Shown here in pieces: positions 55,812-64,000 of a stretch of DNA of 64,000 nt. The stretch covers positions 2,046,001-2,110,000 of the forward strand of contig OZ245783.1 of NCBI GenBank assembly GCA_965227875.1, given 5' to 3'. The notes below the pieces were generated by a model, which was not told the DNA's origin, ran no database searches, and saw only the letters and a list, made by a program, of their open reading frames with translations. The position numbers and the translations under genes were made by a program. How positions within the stretch are numbered: position 1 is the stretch's first letter; the number at the start of each line of letters is the position of its first letter. The DNA is from G965227875 sp965227875 (GTDB taxonomy: Bacteria; Pseudomonadota; Alphaproteobacteria; Rhizobiales; JAJFHC01).

Positions 55812-57230
55812 ATGACCACGAACGCGCGAAAGCTCTACATCAAGACCTACGGGTGCCAGATGAACGTCTATGACTCCGAAAGGATGACGGACGTGCTTGC
55901 GCCGCACGGGTTCACCGCCGCGGCGTCGCCGGAGGAAGCCGACCTGGTCATTCTCAATACCTGTCACATCCGCGAGAAGGCGGCCGAGAAGGTCTACTCG
56001 GAGCTTGGCCGCATACGCCGGCTGAAAGACGACCGGGCGGCCTCGGGTGGCCGCATGCTGGTCGGCGTGGCGGGGTGCGTCGCCCAGGCCGAGGGCGAGG
56101 AGATGATGCGCCGGGCTCCCGCGGTGGACCTGGTGTTCGGACCGCAGACCTATCACCGCCTGCCCGAACTGGTGGCGCGCGCCGAGCGCGAGGATGGCGG
56201 CGTGCTCGACACGGATTTTCCCGTCGAGGACAAGTTCGATCACATGGCGCCCGTTTCGCCCGGCGCGGCGCGGTCGCGCGGACCGTCGGCTTTCGTCACC
56301 ATCCAGGAAGGCTGCGACAAGTTCTGCACGTTCTGCGTCGTGCCCTATACCCGCGGCGCTGAGTTCTCGCGGCCCGTCGCGCGCATCGCCGAGGACGTCA
56401 CCCGGCTCGCGGAGGCGGGCGTGCGGGAATTCACCCTGCTCGGCCAGAACGTGAACGCCTATCACGGCGAGTCGGAAACCGGCCAGACCTCGAACCTGGC
56501 CGGCCTCCTGGAACACCTTGCGGGCATTCCGGGCGTGGAGCGGCTGCGCTACACGACAAGTCATCCGCGAGACGTCGACGATCACCTGATCGCCGTGCAC
56601 CGGGACGTTCCCGCGGTCATGCCCTATCTGCATCTTCCGGTGCAGTCCGGGTCCGACCGCATCCTCGCGGCGATGAACCGCAGGCATACCGCGGCGCATT
56701 ATGTCGAGATCGTCGCCCGGCTGCGCGAGGCCCGCCCGGATCTGGCGCTTTCCTCGGACTTCATCGTCGGATTTCCCGGCGAGACCGACGCGGATTTCGA
56801 GGACACGCTCGCGCTCGTTCGCGAGGTCACCTACGCCCAGGCCTATTCCTTCAAGTACAGCGCCCGTCCGGGCACGCCGGCCGCCGAAATGGACGGCCAG
56901 GTGCCCGAAGACGTGCGCAAGGAGAGGCTGGCGGTCCTCCAGTCCCTGCTCGGCGAACAGCAGGACGCCTTCAACCGGTCCTGTGTCGGGCGCAGGCTTC
57001 CCGTCCTTCTCGAGCGCGCCGGCCGCCGGGACGGCCAGCTCGTGGGGCGTTCACCCTATCTCCAGGCGGTTCATCTTGATGCCCAAAACGCGCGGATAGG
57101 TGATATTGTCGAAGTCGAGATTGTCGGGGCCGGCCCGAATTCACTGGCGGGAGCCCTGCCGGGGACGACGGCCGGACAGGGGCGTCCGGATGGACAGAAC
57201 ATGGCGCGCGAGGCGGAACACATATCGTGA
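55812..57230 (+). CDS. miaB: tRNA-2-methylthio-N6-isopentenyladenosine synthase MiaB
   Basis: MiaB adds a methylthio group to i6A37 of tRNA using two 4Fe-4S clusters. The 472-residue protein has the auxiliary-cluster cysteines in TYGCQMNVYDS, LNTCHIREKA and VAGCVAQAEG, the radical-SAM motif EGCDKFCTFCVVPYTRG, and a C-terminal TRAM domain followed by a Gly/Pro-rich extension. The ATG at 55812 follows AGGACAGGCG. Its stop overlaps the phoH start by 4 bp, opening the miaB-phoH-ybeY-corC-lnt run. Confidence 0.97.
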   Translation: MTTNARKLYIKTYGCQMNVYDSERMTDVLAPHGFTAAASPEEADLVILNTCHIREKAAEKVYSELGRIRRLKDDRAASGGRMLVGVAGCVAQAEGEEMMRRAPAVDLVFGPQTYHRLPELVARAEREDGGVLDTDFPVEDKFDHMAPVSPGAARSRGPSAFVTIQEGCDKFCTFCVVPYTRGAEFSRPVARIAEDVTRLAEAGVREFTLLGQNVNAYHGESETGQTSNLAGLLEHLAGIPGVERLRYTTSHPRDVDDHLIAVHRDVPAVMPYLHLPVQSGSDRILAAMNRRHTAAHYVEIVARLREARPDLALSSDFIVGFPGETDADFEDTLALVREVTYAQAYSFKYSARPGTPAAEMDGQVPEDVRKERLAVLQSLLGEQQDAFNRSCVGRRLPVLLERAGRRDGQLVGRSPYLQAVHLDAQNARIGDIVEVEIVGAGPNSLAGALPGTTAGQGRPDGQNMAREAEHIS

Positions 57231-58231
57231 GTAGCGACATGGCAATGCGTGACGACGGCGCCGAAGAGGCCGCCGAACCGCTTATCGTCGCGTTCGAGGA
57301 CAACCGGCTCCTCTCCCAGCTGTTCGGAGAACACGACCAGCATCTGGCCCTCATCGAGGACCGGCTGGGCATTGAGGCCACGCCGCGCGGCAATCACGTC
57401 GCCCTGAGCGGACCCGTGGATGCCTGCCGCAACGCGCGCCGCATTCTCGACGAGCTCTACGAACGCATCAAGCAGGGCGACGACATCGGTCCCGGCGAGG
57501 TCGATGGCGCCATCCGCATGAACACCGCGCCAGAGGTGCGCACGGGCACTGCCGCGCGCGACAATGTCGTCGTTCGGACCCGCCGCAAGCTGATCACGCC
57601 GCGCTCGCCCGCCCAGCACGACTACATCAGCGCCCTGCAGCGCCATGAGCTCTCCTTCGGCATCGGTCCGGCCGGCACAGGCAAGACCTATCTGGCCGTC
57701 GCCGTGGCCGCCGCCGCGCTGGCGGCCGGCCATGTGGACCGCATCGTCCTCTCGCGTCCCGCGGTCGAGGCCGGCGAGCGGCTGGGTTTCCTGCCCGGCG
57801 ACATGCGCGAAAAGGTCGATCCCTACCTGCGCCCTCTTTATGACGCGCTTTACGACATGCTGCCCGGCAACCAGGTCCAGCGCGGGCTGGAGGACGGCAC
57901 GATCGAGATCGCGCCCCTGGCCTTCATGCGCGGGCGCACGCTCGCCAACGCCTTCGTCATTCTCGACGAGGCCCAGAACTGCACGTCGATGCAGATGAAG
58001 ATGTTCCTGACGCGGCTCGGCGAAAACAGCCGCATGGCGGTCACCGGCGATCCCAGCCAGGTCGACCTCCCGGCAGGCCAGACGTCGGGGCTCATGGAAG
58101 CCTTTCGGATTCTCGAAAATGTCGACGGCATCGGCCGCGTGGTCTTCACCCATGTCGATGTCGTCCGCCACCCGCTTGTCGCGCGGATCATCCGGGCCTA
58201 TGACGCCGCGGGCGGCGGCGGGGCCAGTTAA
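57227..58231 (+). CDS. phoH: PhoH-like ATPase
   Basis: A 334-residue PhoH/YbeZ-type P-loop ATPase, linked to RNA metabolism and to its neighbour YbeY. The N-terminal KH-like part (about residues 20-80) precedes Walker A GIGPAGTGKTYLAVAVAAAA and Walker B FVILDEAQNCTSMQMKMF, with GDPSQVDLP as sensor motif. The start GTG 57227 overlaps the miaB stop (GTGA); an ATG at 57239 is an alternative. Part of the conserved miaB-phoH-ybeY-corC-lnt operon. Confidence 0.95.
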   Translation: MSSDMAMRDDGAEEAAEPLIVAFEDNRLLSQLFGEHDQHLALIEDRLGIEATPRGNHVALSGPVDACRNARRILDELYERIKQGDDIGPGEVDGAIRMNTAPEVRTGTAARDNVVVRTRRKLITPRSPAQHDYISALQRHELSFGIGPAGTGKTYLAVAVAAAALAAGHVDRIVLSRPAVEAGERLGFLPGDMREKVDPYLRPLYDALYDMLPGNQVQRGLEDGTIEIAPLAFMRGRTLANAFVILDEAQNCTSMQMKMFLTRLGENSRMAVTGDPSQVDLPAGQTSGLMEAFRILENVDGIGRVVFTHVDVVRHPLVARIIRAYDAAGGGGAS

Positions 58232-58249
58232 CCGGGGTTGTGACCGGCC

Positions 58250-58744
58250 ATGATGGTCGACATCGGCATCGAACATGCGCAATGGCGGGAGGTCGACGGC
58301 CTCGAGGGCCATGTCCGTTCGGCCCTGGCCGCGGTCGAGGCGGCGGTGAACGTGCCCGACCGTGCCGAACTGAGCATTGTGTTCGTGGACGACGCCACGA
58401 TCGCCGGGCTCAACCGGGACCATCTCGGCAAGGACGGCCCGACCAACGTACTCTCGTTTCCGGTTCCCGCGGCCCCCGCCGCTGCCGGCGCCGGCGGACG
58501 GCCGGTGCTGCTCGGCGACGTGGTGCTGGCCTACGAGACCGTCTTGCGGGAAGCGCACGAACAGGACAAGCTGGTGGCCGACCACCTCCGTCATCTCGTC
58601 GTCCACGGCGCGCTTCATGTGCTCGGGTACGATCACGAAACGGCCGAAGAGGCCGAAGACATGGAACAGCTCGAAATCAGCATACTCGCCGGGCTCGGCG
58701 TGCCTGATCCCTATCGGTCCAACTTAGAACGGAGTGCACCATGA
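58250..58744 (+). CDS. ybeY: Endoribonuclease YbeY
   Basis: YbeY is a metal-dependent RNase needed for 16S rRNA 3'-end maturation and ribosome quality control. The 164-residue protein carries the zinc signature HGALHVLGYDH near residues 123-133 and the preceding GPTNVLSFP segment. Two in-frame ATGs stand side by side at 58250 and 58253. Its stop overlaps the corC ATG by 4 bp, so translation is coupled. Confidence 0.95.
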   Translation: MMVDIGIEHAQWREVDGLEGHVRSALAAVEAAVNVPDRAELSIVFVDDATIAGLNRDHLGKDGPTNVLSFPVPAAPAAAGAGGRPVLLGDVVLAYETVLREAHEQDKLVADHLRHLVVHGALHVLGYDHETAEEAEDMEQLEISILAGLGVPDPYRSNLERSAP

Positions 58745-59838
58745 GCGGCGAAGCGGCCGACTCTGAACCAGTCCAGTCCAATGGCAGCGATGCCCGGACA
58801 CCGGCCCTGGGTCTGAGCCGGGTCTGGAACAGGTTGCGTGCGGTGTTTTCCGACAGCTCCGACCAGTCCCTGCGCGAAAGCCTCGAAGACGTCATCGTGC
58901 AGCATGAATCCGGTCGCGAAACGCTCACGCCCGAAGAGCGCCTGATGCTGCACAACCTCCTCGAGTTCGGCGCCCTGCGGGTCGACGACGTCATGGTGCC
59001 GCGGGCCGACATCGTCGCGGTCGACCGGAACACGCCGATCGCCGATCTGCTGGGCATCTTCAGGGATGCGGGTCATTCGCGCCTGCCGATCTACAACGAG
59101 ACTCTCGACGATCCTGTCGGCATGATCCACAGCAAGGACATCATGGGCTGGATCACCACCGCCGCCATGCGCAAGCCGCGCACGCGCAAGAGCGCCAAGG
59201 CCGGCGATGCCGCCGAGGCGCCGGCCCGCAGTCCGGCCAAGGGGCCGGACATGAGCCGGGTGGATTTCTCGCAGACGATCACGGACGCCAAGATCAGCCG
59301 CGAAGTGCTGTTCGTGCCGCCGTCCATGCCCGCGATCGACCTGCTCGTGAAGATGCAGTCGACGCGTATTCACATGGCCGTGGTCATCGACGAGTATGGC
59401 GGGACCGACGGCCTCGTCACGATCGAGGACCTCGTCGAGGAAATCGTCGGCGACATCGAGGATGAACACGACAGCTCCGAAGGGCCCATGATCGTGGAGA
59501 CCGAACAGGGCTACGACGCGGACGCGCGTGTCTCCATCGAGGAGTTCGAGGAACAGATATCCTTCAAGCTGCTCGAATCCGAGGACGAGGAAGATATCGA
59601 CACGCTCGGCGGTCTCGTCGTATCCATGGTCGGCCGGGTCCCGATCCGGGGCGAACTGGTCCGGCACGATTCCGGTATCGAGTTCGAGGTGCTCGAGGGC
59701 GATCCGCGGCGGCTGAAGAAGCTTCGTGTCCATCTCGGGACGTCGGGTGTGCCGGGCGATGGCGTCGAGGACGACGCGGACGAGGACGGGTCCGAACAGA
59801 CCGAAAAGCCCGAGGAGACGTCCCGGACCTCCGGCTAG
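58741..59838 (+). CDS. corC: CorC/HlyC-type CBS-domain protein
   Basis: A 365-residue cytosolic CBS-pair protein of the CorC/YbeX group, linked to magnesium/cobalt efflux and, through the ybeX context, to ribosome metabolism. It lacks the DUF21 membrane domain. VMVPRADIVAVDRNTPIADL starts the first CBS motif near residue 84, VIDEYGGTDGLVTIEDLVEE ends the pair, and a CorC_HlyC transporter-associated domain follows (VSMVGRVPIRGELV). A basic Ala/Lys-rich insert of about 35 residues splits the CBS pair, and the C-terminus is acidic. Start overlaps ybeY. Confidence 0.92.
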   Translation: MSGEAADSEPVQSNGSDARTPALGLSRVWNRLRAVFSDSSDQSLRESLEDVIVQHESGRETLTPEERLMLHNLLEFGALRVDDVMVPRADIVAVDRNTPIADLLGIFRDAGHSRLPIYNETLDDPVGMIHSKDIMGWITTAAMRKPRTRKSAKAGDAAEAPARSPAKGPDMSRVDFSQTITDAKISREVLFVPPSMPAIDLLVKMQSTRIHMAVVIDEYGGTDGLVTIEDLVEEIVGDIEDEHDSSEGPMIVETEQGYDADARVSIEEFEEQISFKLLESEDEEDIDTLGGLVVSMVGRVPIRGELVRHDSGIEFEVLEGDPRRLKKLRVHLGTSGVPGDGVEDDADEDGSEQTEKPEETSRTSG

Positions 59839-59960
59839 TCCGCAAACCGTCCGGCGCGCCAAGCGCCGCGACCTCTGCTATTAAGGCGTCGGTGCAATGA
59901 TTCGCGCTGCCGGGAGGCGGCGGCGCGAAGTGGAGCTTCAGGCGAGGCGCGGCGCGGCGG

Positions 59961-61559
59961 ATGCGGTCACTTGCTCTTCGAATCGTGATCCTGTGGGGGT
60001 GGCGGCGTGTGGTCGTGGCGATTCTCGCCGGGGCGCTGGCCGCGCTGTCCATGCCGCCTGTCGGTGCGTTTCCCGTTCTTTTCGTCGCGTTTCCCGTGCT
60101 GGTCTGGCTTCTCGACGGCGCGCCGGGCGAACGCGGCGGTCTCATGCCCGGGGCATTAACGGCCGCCCTGATCGGCTGGTGTTTCGGTTTCGGCTATTTC
60201 GCCGTCGGGCTCCACTGGGTCGGCGAGGCATTCCTCGTGGACGCCGAGACGTTCGGCTGGATGCTGCCCCTTGTGCTGCTCGGGTTTCCGGCAGGCCTTG
60301 CGATCTTCACAGCCCTTGCCTGCGCGCTGACGATGATCGCCTGGTCTCCCGGCTTCGGGCGCATACTGGCCCTTTCGGCCGTCTGGGCGGCGGCGGAGTG
60401 GCTGCGCGGCACGGTGCTGACGGGGTTTCCGTGGAACGCGGTCGGATATGCCTTTGCGCCGTCCGACATGATGATCCAGACCGCGTCCCTGTGGGGCCTG
60501 TACGGACTGTCTTTCCTTGTCGTCTTCGTCGTCTCGTCGCCGGCGACGCTCGCCGACGAATACGAGGGCGGCCAGAGCGAAACCGCGCGGCGCTGGCTCG
60601 GCCCGGCCGCCATGCTGGCCGCTGTCCTGGCCGCGGCGGTATTCGGGTATCTGCGTCTCGGGAGCGCTTCGGTGACGGCCGTCGAGGGCGTCCACCTGCG
60701 CATCGTCCAGCCCAACATCCCCCAGGCGGAGAAGTGGAAACCGGAAAACCGCAACCCGATCTTCGCGCGCTATCTCGAACTCAGCAATCGCGCGACCTCG
60801 CCCGAGACCATGGGCATCGAGGACGTCACGCACCTGATCTGGCCGGAAAGCGCGGTACCATTCCTGCTCGCCCGCACGCCCGACGCCATGGCGTCGATCG
60901 CGGCCCTCCTGCCCGAGGGAAGCCGGCTGCTCACCGGGGCGCTGCGGCGTCCCGACGGCGCCGCCGCACGGGTCTACAACAGCCTCTTCGTCATCGATGC
61001 GGACGGCAGGATCGAGTCGGTCTACGACAAGTCGCATCTCGTCCCCTTTGGCGAATACCTGCCGCTGGAAGACGTTCTCAAGCCGCTGGGCCTGCGCAAG
61101 CTGGTGGCCATGCCCCTCGGTTTCGCCGCGGGGCCGGGGCGTGCGAGCGTGCCCGCGGGCAAGGCGCCGGCGTTCAGTCCGCTGATCTGCTACGAGGCGA
61201 TCTTTCCCGGCAAGACCGTCCTGCGCGACGATCGTCCGGGCTGGCTCCTCAACGTGACCAACGACGCGTGGTTCGGCGAAAGCATCGGTCCCCACCAGCA
61301 CTACCAGCAGGCGCGGCTCAGGGCCGTGGAAGAGGGGCTGCCCCTCGTGCGGGCTGCGAACACCGGCATATCCGCGGTCATCGATCCCTACGGCCGGATG
61401 ATGAAAAGGCTCGAGCTCGGCACCTCGGGGGTGCTCGATTCCCGCCTGCCGCAGGCGCTCGAACCCACGCTCTACGCCCGCTACGGCGACCTCGTGGCCT
61501 TCGTCCTGATGGCGATCGGCCTGGTCTTCGGCATGATCGCGCGGCTCTCCGGGCGCTGA
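59961..61559 (+). CDS. lnt: Apolipoprotein N-acyltransferase
   Basis: Lnt adds the third acyl chain to the N-terminal cysteine of lipoproteins in the inner membrane. The 532-residue protein has about eight hydrophobic helices, then the nitrilase domain with the catalytic glutamate (LIWPESAVPF), lysine (VYDKSHLVPFGEYLPLE) and cysteine (PLICYEAIFPG). LRGTVLTGFPWNAVGYAF matches the membrane part of the family. The ATG at 59961 was chosen at MRSLALRIV. The stop lies only 7 bp from that of the convergent chemoreceptor gene. Confidence 0.95.
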   Translation: MRSLALRIVILWGWRRVVVAILAGALAALSMPPVGAFPVLFVAFPVLVWLLDGAPGERGGLMPGALTAALIGWCFGFGYFAVGLHWVGEAFLVDAETFGWMLPLVLLGFPAGLAIFTALACALTMIAWSPGFGRILALSAVWAAAEWLRGTVLTGFPWNAVGYAFAPSDMMIQTASLWGLYGLSFLVVFVVSSPATLADEYEGGQSETARRWLGPAAMLAAVLAAAVFGYLRLGSASVTAVEGVHLRIVQPNIPQAEKWKPENRNPIFARYLELSNRATSPETMGIEDVTHLIWPESAVPFLLARTPDAMASIAALLPEGSRLLTGALRRPDGAAARVYNSLFVIDADGRIESVYDKSHLVPFGEYLPLEDVLKPLGLRKLVAMPLGFAAGPGRASVPAGKAPAFSPLICYEAIFPGKTVLRDDRPGWLLNVTNDAWFGESIGPHQHYQQARLRAVEEGLPLVRAANTGISAVIDPYGRMMKRLELGTSGVLDSRLPQALEPTLYARYGDLVAFVLMAIGLVFGMIARLSGR

Positions 61560-61566
61560 CGGCGGC

Positions 61567-63540
61567 TCAGGCCGCCTGCACGCTCTCGATGAACCTGCGG
61601 ACCTCCTCCTTCATGATCTCCGCCTGTTCCAGAAGCTGGCCGGCGGAAGCCATGACCTGATTCGATGCCGCGCCGGCCTCCTGCGAGGCCTCGGAAACGA
61701 CTTCGATGCTGGACGAAACGTCCTGCGTGCCCGACGAGGCTTCGTTGATGCTGTGCGCCACCTCCTGGGTGGTGGCGTCCTGCTCTTCCATGGCCGCGGC
61801 GATGGCGACGGAAATTTCCTCGAGGCGCTTGATCACGCTGCCGATGCCGTCGACCGAGGCTACAGCCGAATTGGTCTCGCTCTGGACCTCCAGGATCAGC
61901 TGGGAGATGTTCTCCGTCGCCTTTGCGGTCTGGTTGGCGAGTGCCTTGACCTCGCTGGCGACCACCGCGAATCCCTTCCCGGCCTCGCCGGCGCGCGCCG
62001 CCTCGATCGTCGCGTTGAGCGCCAGCAGGTTGGTCTGCTCGGCGATGTCGGAGATCATCGAGATCACCTCGCCGATCTTGTCCGCGGTGCTCGCCAGCGT
62101 CTCGATCTGGTGCGCGGTCGTCTGGACGTCCTCGACGGCCTTTTTCGACATTTCCGCGGCGTCCGAGACCTGCTGGTTGATCTCCGCGATCGAGCTCGAC
62201 AGCTCTTCCGTGGCGGCCGCGACCGTCTGGACATTGGCGGCGGTCTGCTCCTGCACCGCCGCGACCGCGCTCGCCTTGTGGCTCGTCTCCTCGGAGATGC
62301 CGGCCATGGACTGTGCCGTGGCGTTGAGCTGGGACGCGGCCGAGGAGACGGTCCCGACCACGTTACCGATGCTGGCGTCGAACTCTTCGGCGATCTGGGC
62401 CATCATGCGGCGCTTTTCGGCTTCCGCGTTGGCGGCCTGCTGCGCCTGTTCGGCTTCGAGCTCGCGGGTGCGTATGGCGTTCTGCCGGAAGACCTCCACG
62501 GCGCGGGCCATTTCGCCGATTTCGTTGCGCTCGCCGGTCCCGGCGATGTCGAGCTGCGTATTGCCATCGGCGAGGTCGCGCATGTTCGACGTCATCGACC
62601 GGATCGGCCCGGTGATGCTCCGCCCGATCAGCAGCCCGAGCAGCGCAGCGACGATGAGGACGGCGAGGGCCGAAATGATGAAGGCTGTCCGGATCTGCTC
62701 GCGGGCCGCCTGGAGTTCCGCCGTCGCCGCGGCCTTGCCGGCCTGCGAGGCTTCGAACACGGCCTCGAAATCCGGAACCAGTTCGGCGAAGATCGTGCTC
62801 AGTTTGGCGGTTTCGCCATCAAGGTTCACCGATGCCTGCGCATAGGACCGGAATCCGGCCTGGTAGGCATCCATGAGTTTCGCGATTTCGGTTTTTTCGT
62901 CCGCCGCAAACGAGGTCTCTGCCAGAAGGGCGTCGAACTCCTGCCGCCGGGTGTCGATCCGCCCGATATACTTCTCGTGGCCGCGCAGCATGAAGTCCTT
63001 TTCATGTCGCCGCATCATCAGCATCTTCACGGTAAGGGGGTCCTGACCCTTGGCCTTCAGTTTTTCTTCCACGGCATGGACCGCACCCCGCAGCTCGCCT
63101 CTCAGCCCCTTTTCTTCGTCGAGGCCGATTTTCTCCTGGATTTTCGCCACGTTGAGGAACTGTTCGGTCAGGCGCGGAATGCCGGCGGACAGGCGTGCAA
63201 TGGCGGCGCGGGTTTCCGCGGCAAGCGCCAGCGCTTCCATTTCGCCGAGCATGGTGCGGACCTTCCCGGCCTCGGCCTCGTACTTGCCGATATAGGCGGC
63301 GTCCTTGCGCAGCAGAAAATCCTTCTCCCGGCGGCGCATCTGGAGCGTGCCCGTCTCGACGTTCTGGGCGAGCTCGGCAAGCTGCGAGAAGCGGTACGCC
63401 CGGTCCAGTTCGCTGTTGAGGATACGGTCGCCGTTGAAATAGACCGCGGCCATGACAGCCGTGGCGAGAACCGCAAGTGCGGCCAGCAGGTTGACCCGCA
63501 TTGAAATCTTGAGCGCAGTGAATAGCTGGCCGGTCCGCAT
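61567..63540 (-). CDS. Methyl-accepting chemotaxis protein with HBM-like sensor
   Basis: A 657-residue membrane chemoreceptor. TM1 is near residues 15-35; the periplasmic region of about 250 residues is all helical with repeated RRREKDFLLR and RRHEKDFMLRG motifs, as in helical-bimodular (HBM) sensors for small organic acids; TM2 (ISALAVLIVAALLGLLIG) leads to HAMP and the signalling domain with tip EQTNLLALNATIEAARAGEA. The ATG at 63540 has AGGGGA seven bases upstream; the ATG two codons earlier is too close to it. No C-terminal CheR-binding pentapeptide is seen. Ligand unknown. Confidence 0.92.
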   Translation of the reverse strand: MRTGQLFTALKISMRVNLLAALAVLATAVMAAVYFNGDRILNSELDRAYRFSQLAELAQNVETGTLQMRRREKDFLLRKDAAYIGKYEAEAGKVRTMLGEMEALALAAETRAAIARLSAGIPRLTEQFLNVAKIQEKIGLDEEKGLRGELRGAVHAVEEKLKAKGQDPLTVKMLMMRRHEKDFMLRGHEKYIGRIDTRRQEFDALLAETSFAADEKTEIAKLMDAYQAGFRSYAQASVNLDGETAKLSTIFAELVPDFEAVFEASQAGKAAATAELQAAREQIRTAFIISALAVLIVAALLGLLIGRSITGPIRSMTSNMRDLADGNTQLDIAGTGERNEIGEMARAVEVFRQNAIRTRELEAEQAQQAANAEAEKRRMMAQIAEEFDASIGNVVGTVSSAASQLNATAQSMAGISEETSHKASAVAAVQEQTAANVQTVAAATEELSSSIAEINQQVSDAAEMSKKAVEDVQTTAHQIETLASTADKIGEVISMISDIAEQTNLLALNATIEAARAGEAGKGFAVVASEVKALANQTAKATENISQLILEVQSETNSAVASVDGIGSVIKRLEEISVAIAAAMEEQDATTQEVAHSINEASSGTQDVSSSIEVVSEASQEAGAASNQVMASAGQLLEQAEIMKEEVRRFIESVQAA

Positions 63541-63682
63541 GCCCATGTCCCCTTGTTTCCGTGAAGTGCCCAGGAGCGGGGACAGTGACGCAGATTGGTA
63601 AACGAACCGCTATCAATGCGTGCAAAATCGGGGATCATGCACCGATAAATTGCAGGACCTGGGCCGGGTCCGCGAAATCGAA

Positions 63683-63703
63683 CGCCCGTTCGGGCGATTT
63701 TTT
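63683..63703 (+). terminator. Intrinsic terminator or attenuator upstream of the HTH gene
   Basis: CGCCC-GTTC-GGGCG-type hairpin (63683-63696) followed by six Ts (63698-63703), on the plus strand. No plus-strand gene ends here: upstream is the divergent chemoreceptor start. The 10-base core CGTTCGGGCG recurs at 63727-63736 within a CCAC/GTGG hairpin. The rest of the 317-bp gap has no other feature apart from the promoter below. Confidence 0.6.
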
Positions 63704-63756
63704 ACGGCTTGTAAGGCTTATTCCACCGTTCGGGCGTGGGAAAACCCGTTGACGCA

Positions 63757-63785
63757 TTGACCTCGACCGCGAGGCAAACTAAACA
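63757..63785 (+). promoter_or_regulatory. Candidate sigma-70 promoter of the HTH gene
   Basis: TTGACC (63757-63762) and TAAACA (63780-63785) are 17 bp apart, 79 bp before the HTH start codon, and lie downstream of the terminator-like hairpin. Confidence 0.5.
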
Positions 63786-63863
63786 CCTTGGCTGTCGTGT
63801 TTCAAAGGTAGTCGGAGACCTTCACGGCAGACCGGGGGCGGTCGCGTTCTGGGGAGGACGTAG

Positions 63864-64000
63864 ATGCTTCAAAAACTGCCTGACCCGGTCGACGTCCACG
63901 TCGGCTCCAGGGTACGAATGAGGCGCATTCTCTTGGGAATGAGCCAGGAAAAACTCGGTGAGGAACTCGGCCTCACTTTCCAGCAGATCCAGAAATACGA
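63864..64000 (+). CDS. XRE-family HTH transcriptional regulator, 5' part
   Basis: The gene runs off the window end; 45 codons are visible. The product begins MLQKLPDPVDVHVGSRVRMR and continues with the Cro/CI helix-turn-helix pattern LGMSQEKLGEELGLTFQQIQ. This matches the cytosolic helix-turn-helix regulators commonly encoded between lnt and metK in alphaproteobacteria. The ATG at 63864 has GGGGAGG seven bases upstream. A promoter candidate lies at 63757-63785. The target genes are unknown. Confidence 0.85.
   Translation, partial: MLQKLPDPVDVHVGSRVRMRRILLGMSQEKLGEELGLTFQQIQKY

Overview
This is a GC-rich alphaproteobacterial chromosome segment. The evidence is the gene order: dnaK-dnaJ-dapB; hrcA-grpE near rph-rdgB-hemW; an LppC-type lipoprotein divergent from rsmI-yraN-gshB; maeB divergent from mutS, then glnD-murJ-trpS-usp-nfu-tsaB-rimI-fur-plsC-miaB-phoH-ybeY-corC-lnt and an HTH regulator. 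A CTTG/CYTATNTNNG-type heat-shock promoter, an ornithine-lipid gene (olsB) and a Fur protein without the usual zinc cysteines agree with this. The order or family cannot be fixed from the sequence alone. No rRNA, intact tRNA, CRISPR array, prophage or complete insertion sequence was seen.

Layout. 0.5-8.4 kb (minus strand): dnaK and dnaJ under a sigma-32-like promoter, an FMN reductase, two DUF1330 genes (three DUF1330 domains), map, dapB and gpmA. 8.6-16 kb: an AlkB-like dioxygenase, a small secreted protein lying among repeats, grpE-hrcA, then a TetR/NmrA pair and a PAS kinase/response-regulator pair set between hrcA and rph. 16-18.6 kb: rph-rdgB-hemW. 18.7-24.2 kb: an accessory catabolic-looking locus of two divergent operons, Lrp / glutamine-synthetase-like ligase / MetX-like hydrolase against Rieske oxygenase / hydroxyacid dehydrogenase, with three operator-like palindromes exactly 30 bp apart between them. 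24.4-31.4 kb: a ProC-like protein, the lipoprotein, rsmI-yraN-gshB, a FlK-like thioesterase and comM. 31.4-34.9 kb: LysR divergent from azoreductase / deaminase / double RidA. 35.3-38.3 kb: a hybrid kinase and olsB. 39.3-64 kb: mostly housekeeping genes (malic enzyme, mismatch repair, nitrogen signalling, peptidoglycan lipid II flipping, Fe-S assembly, tRNA modification, ribosome maturation, lipoprotein acylation), with a chemoreceptor between lnt and an HTH regulator that runs off the end.

The most striking unexplained content is intergenic: several families of short hairpin elements with GNRA-type loops and stem covariation, a 172-bp tandem array between olsB and maeB, a tandem duplication that carried along the last codons of map, and a 265-bp element with 22-bp perfect terminal inverted repeats that supplies the stop codon of the RidA-like gene. 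No single new defence or biosynthetic system is evident. The best candidates for undescribed biology are the 18.7-24.2 kb locus and the hairpin repeat families.
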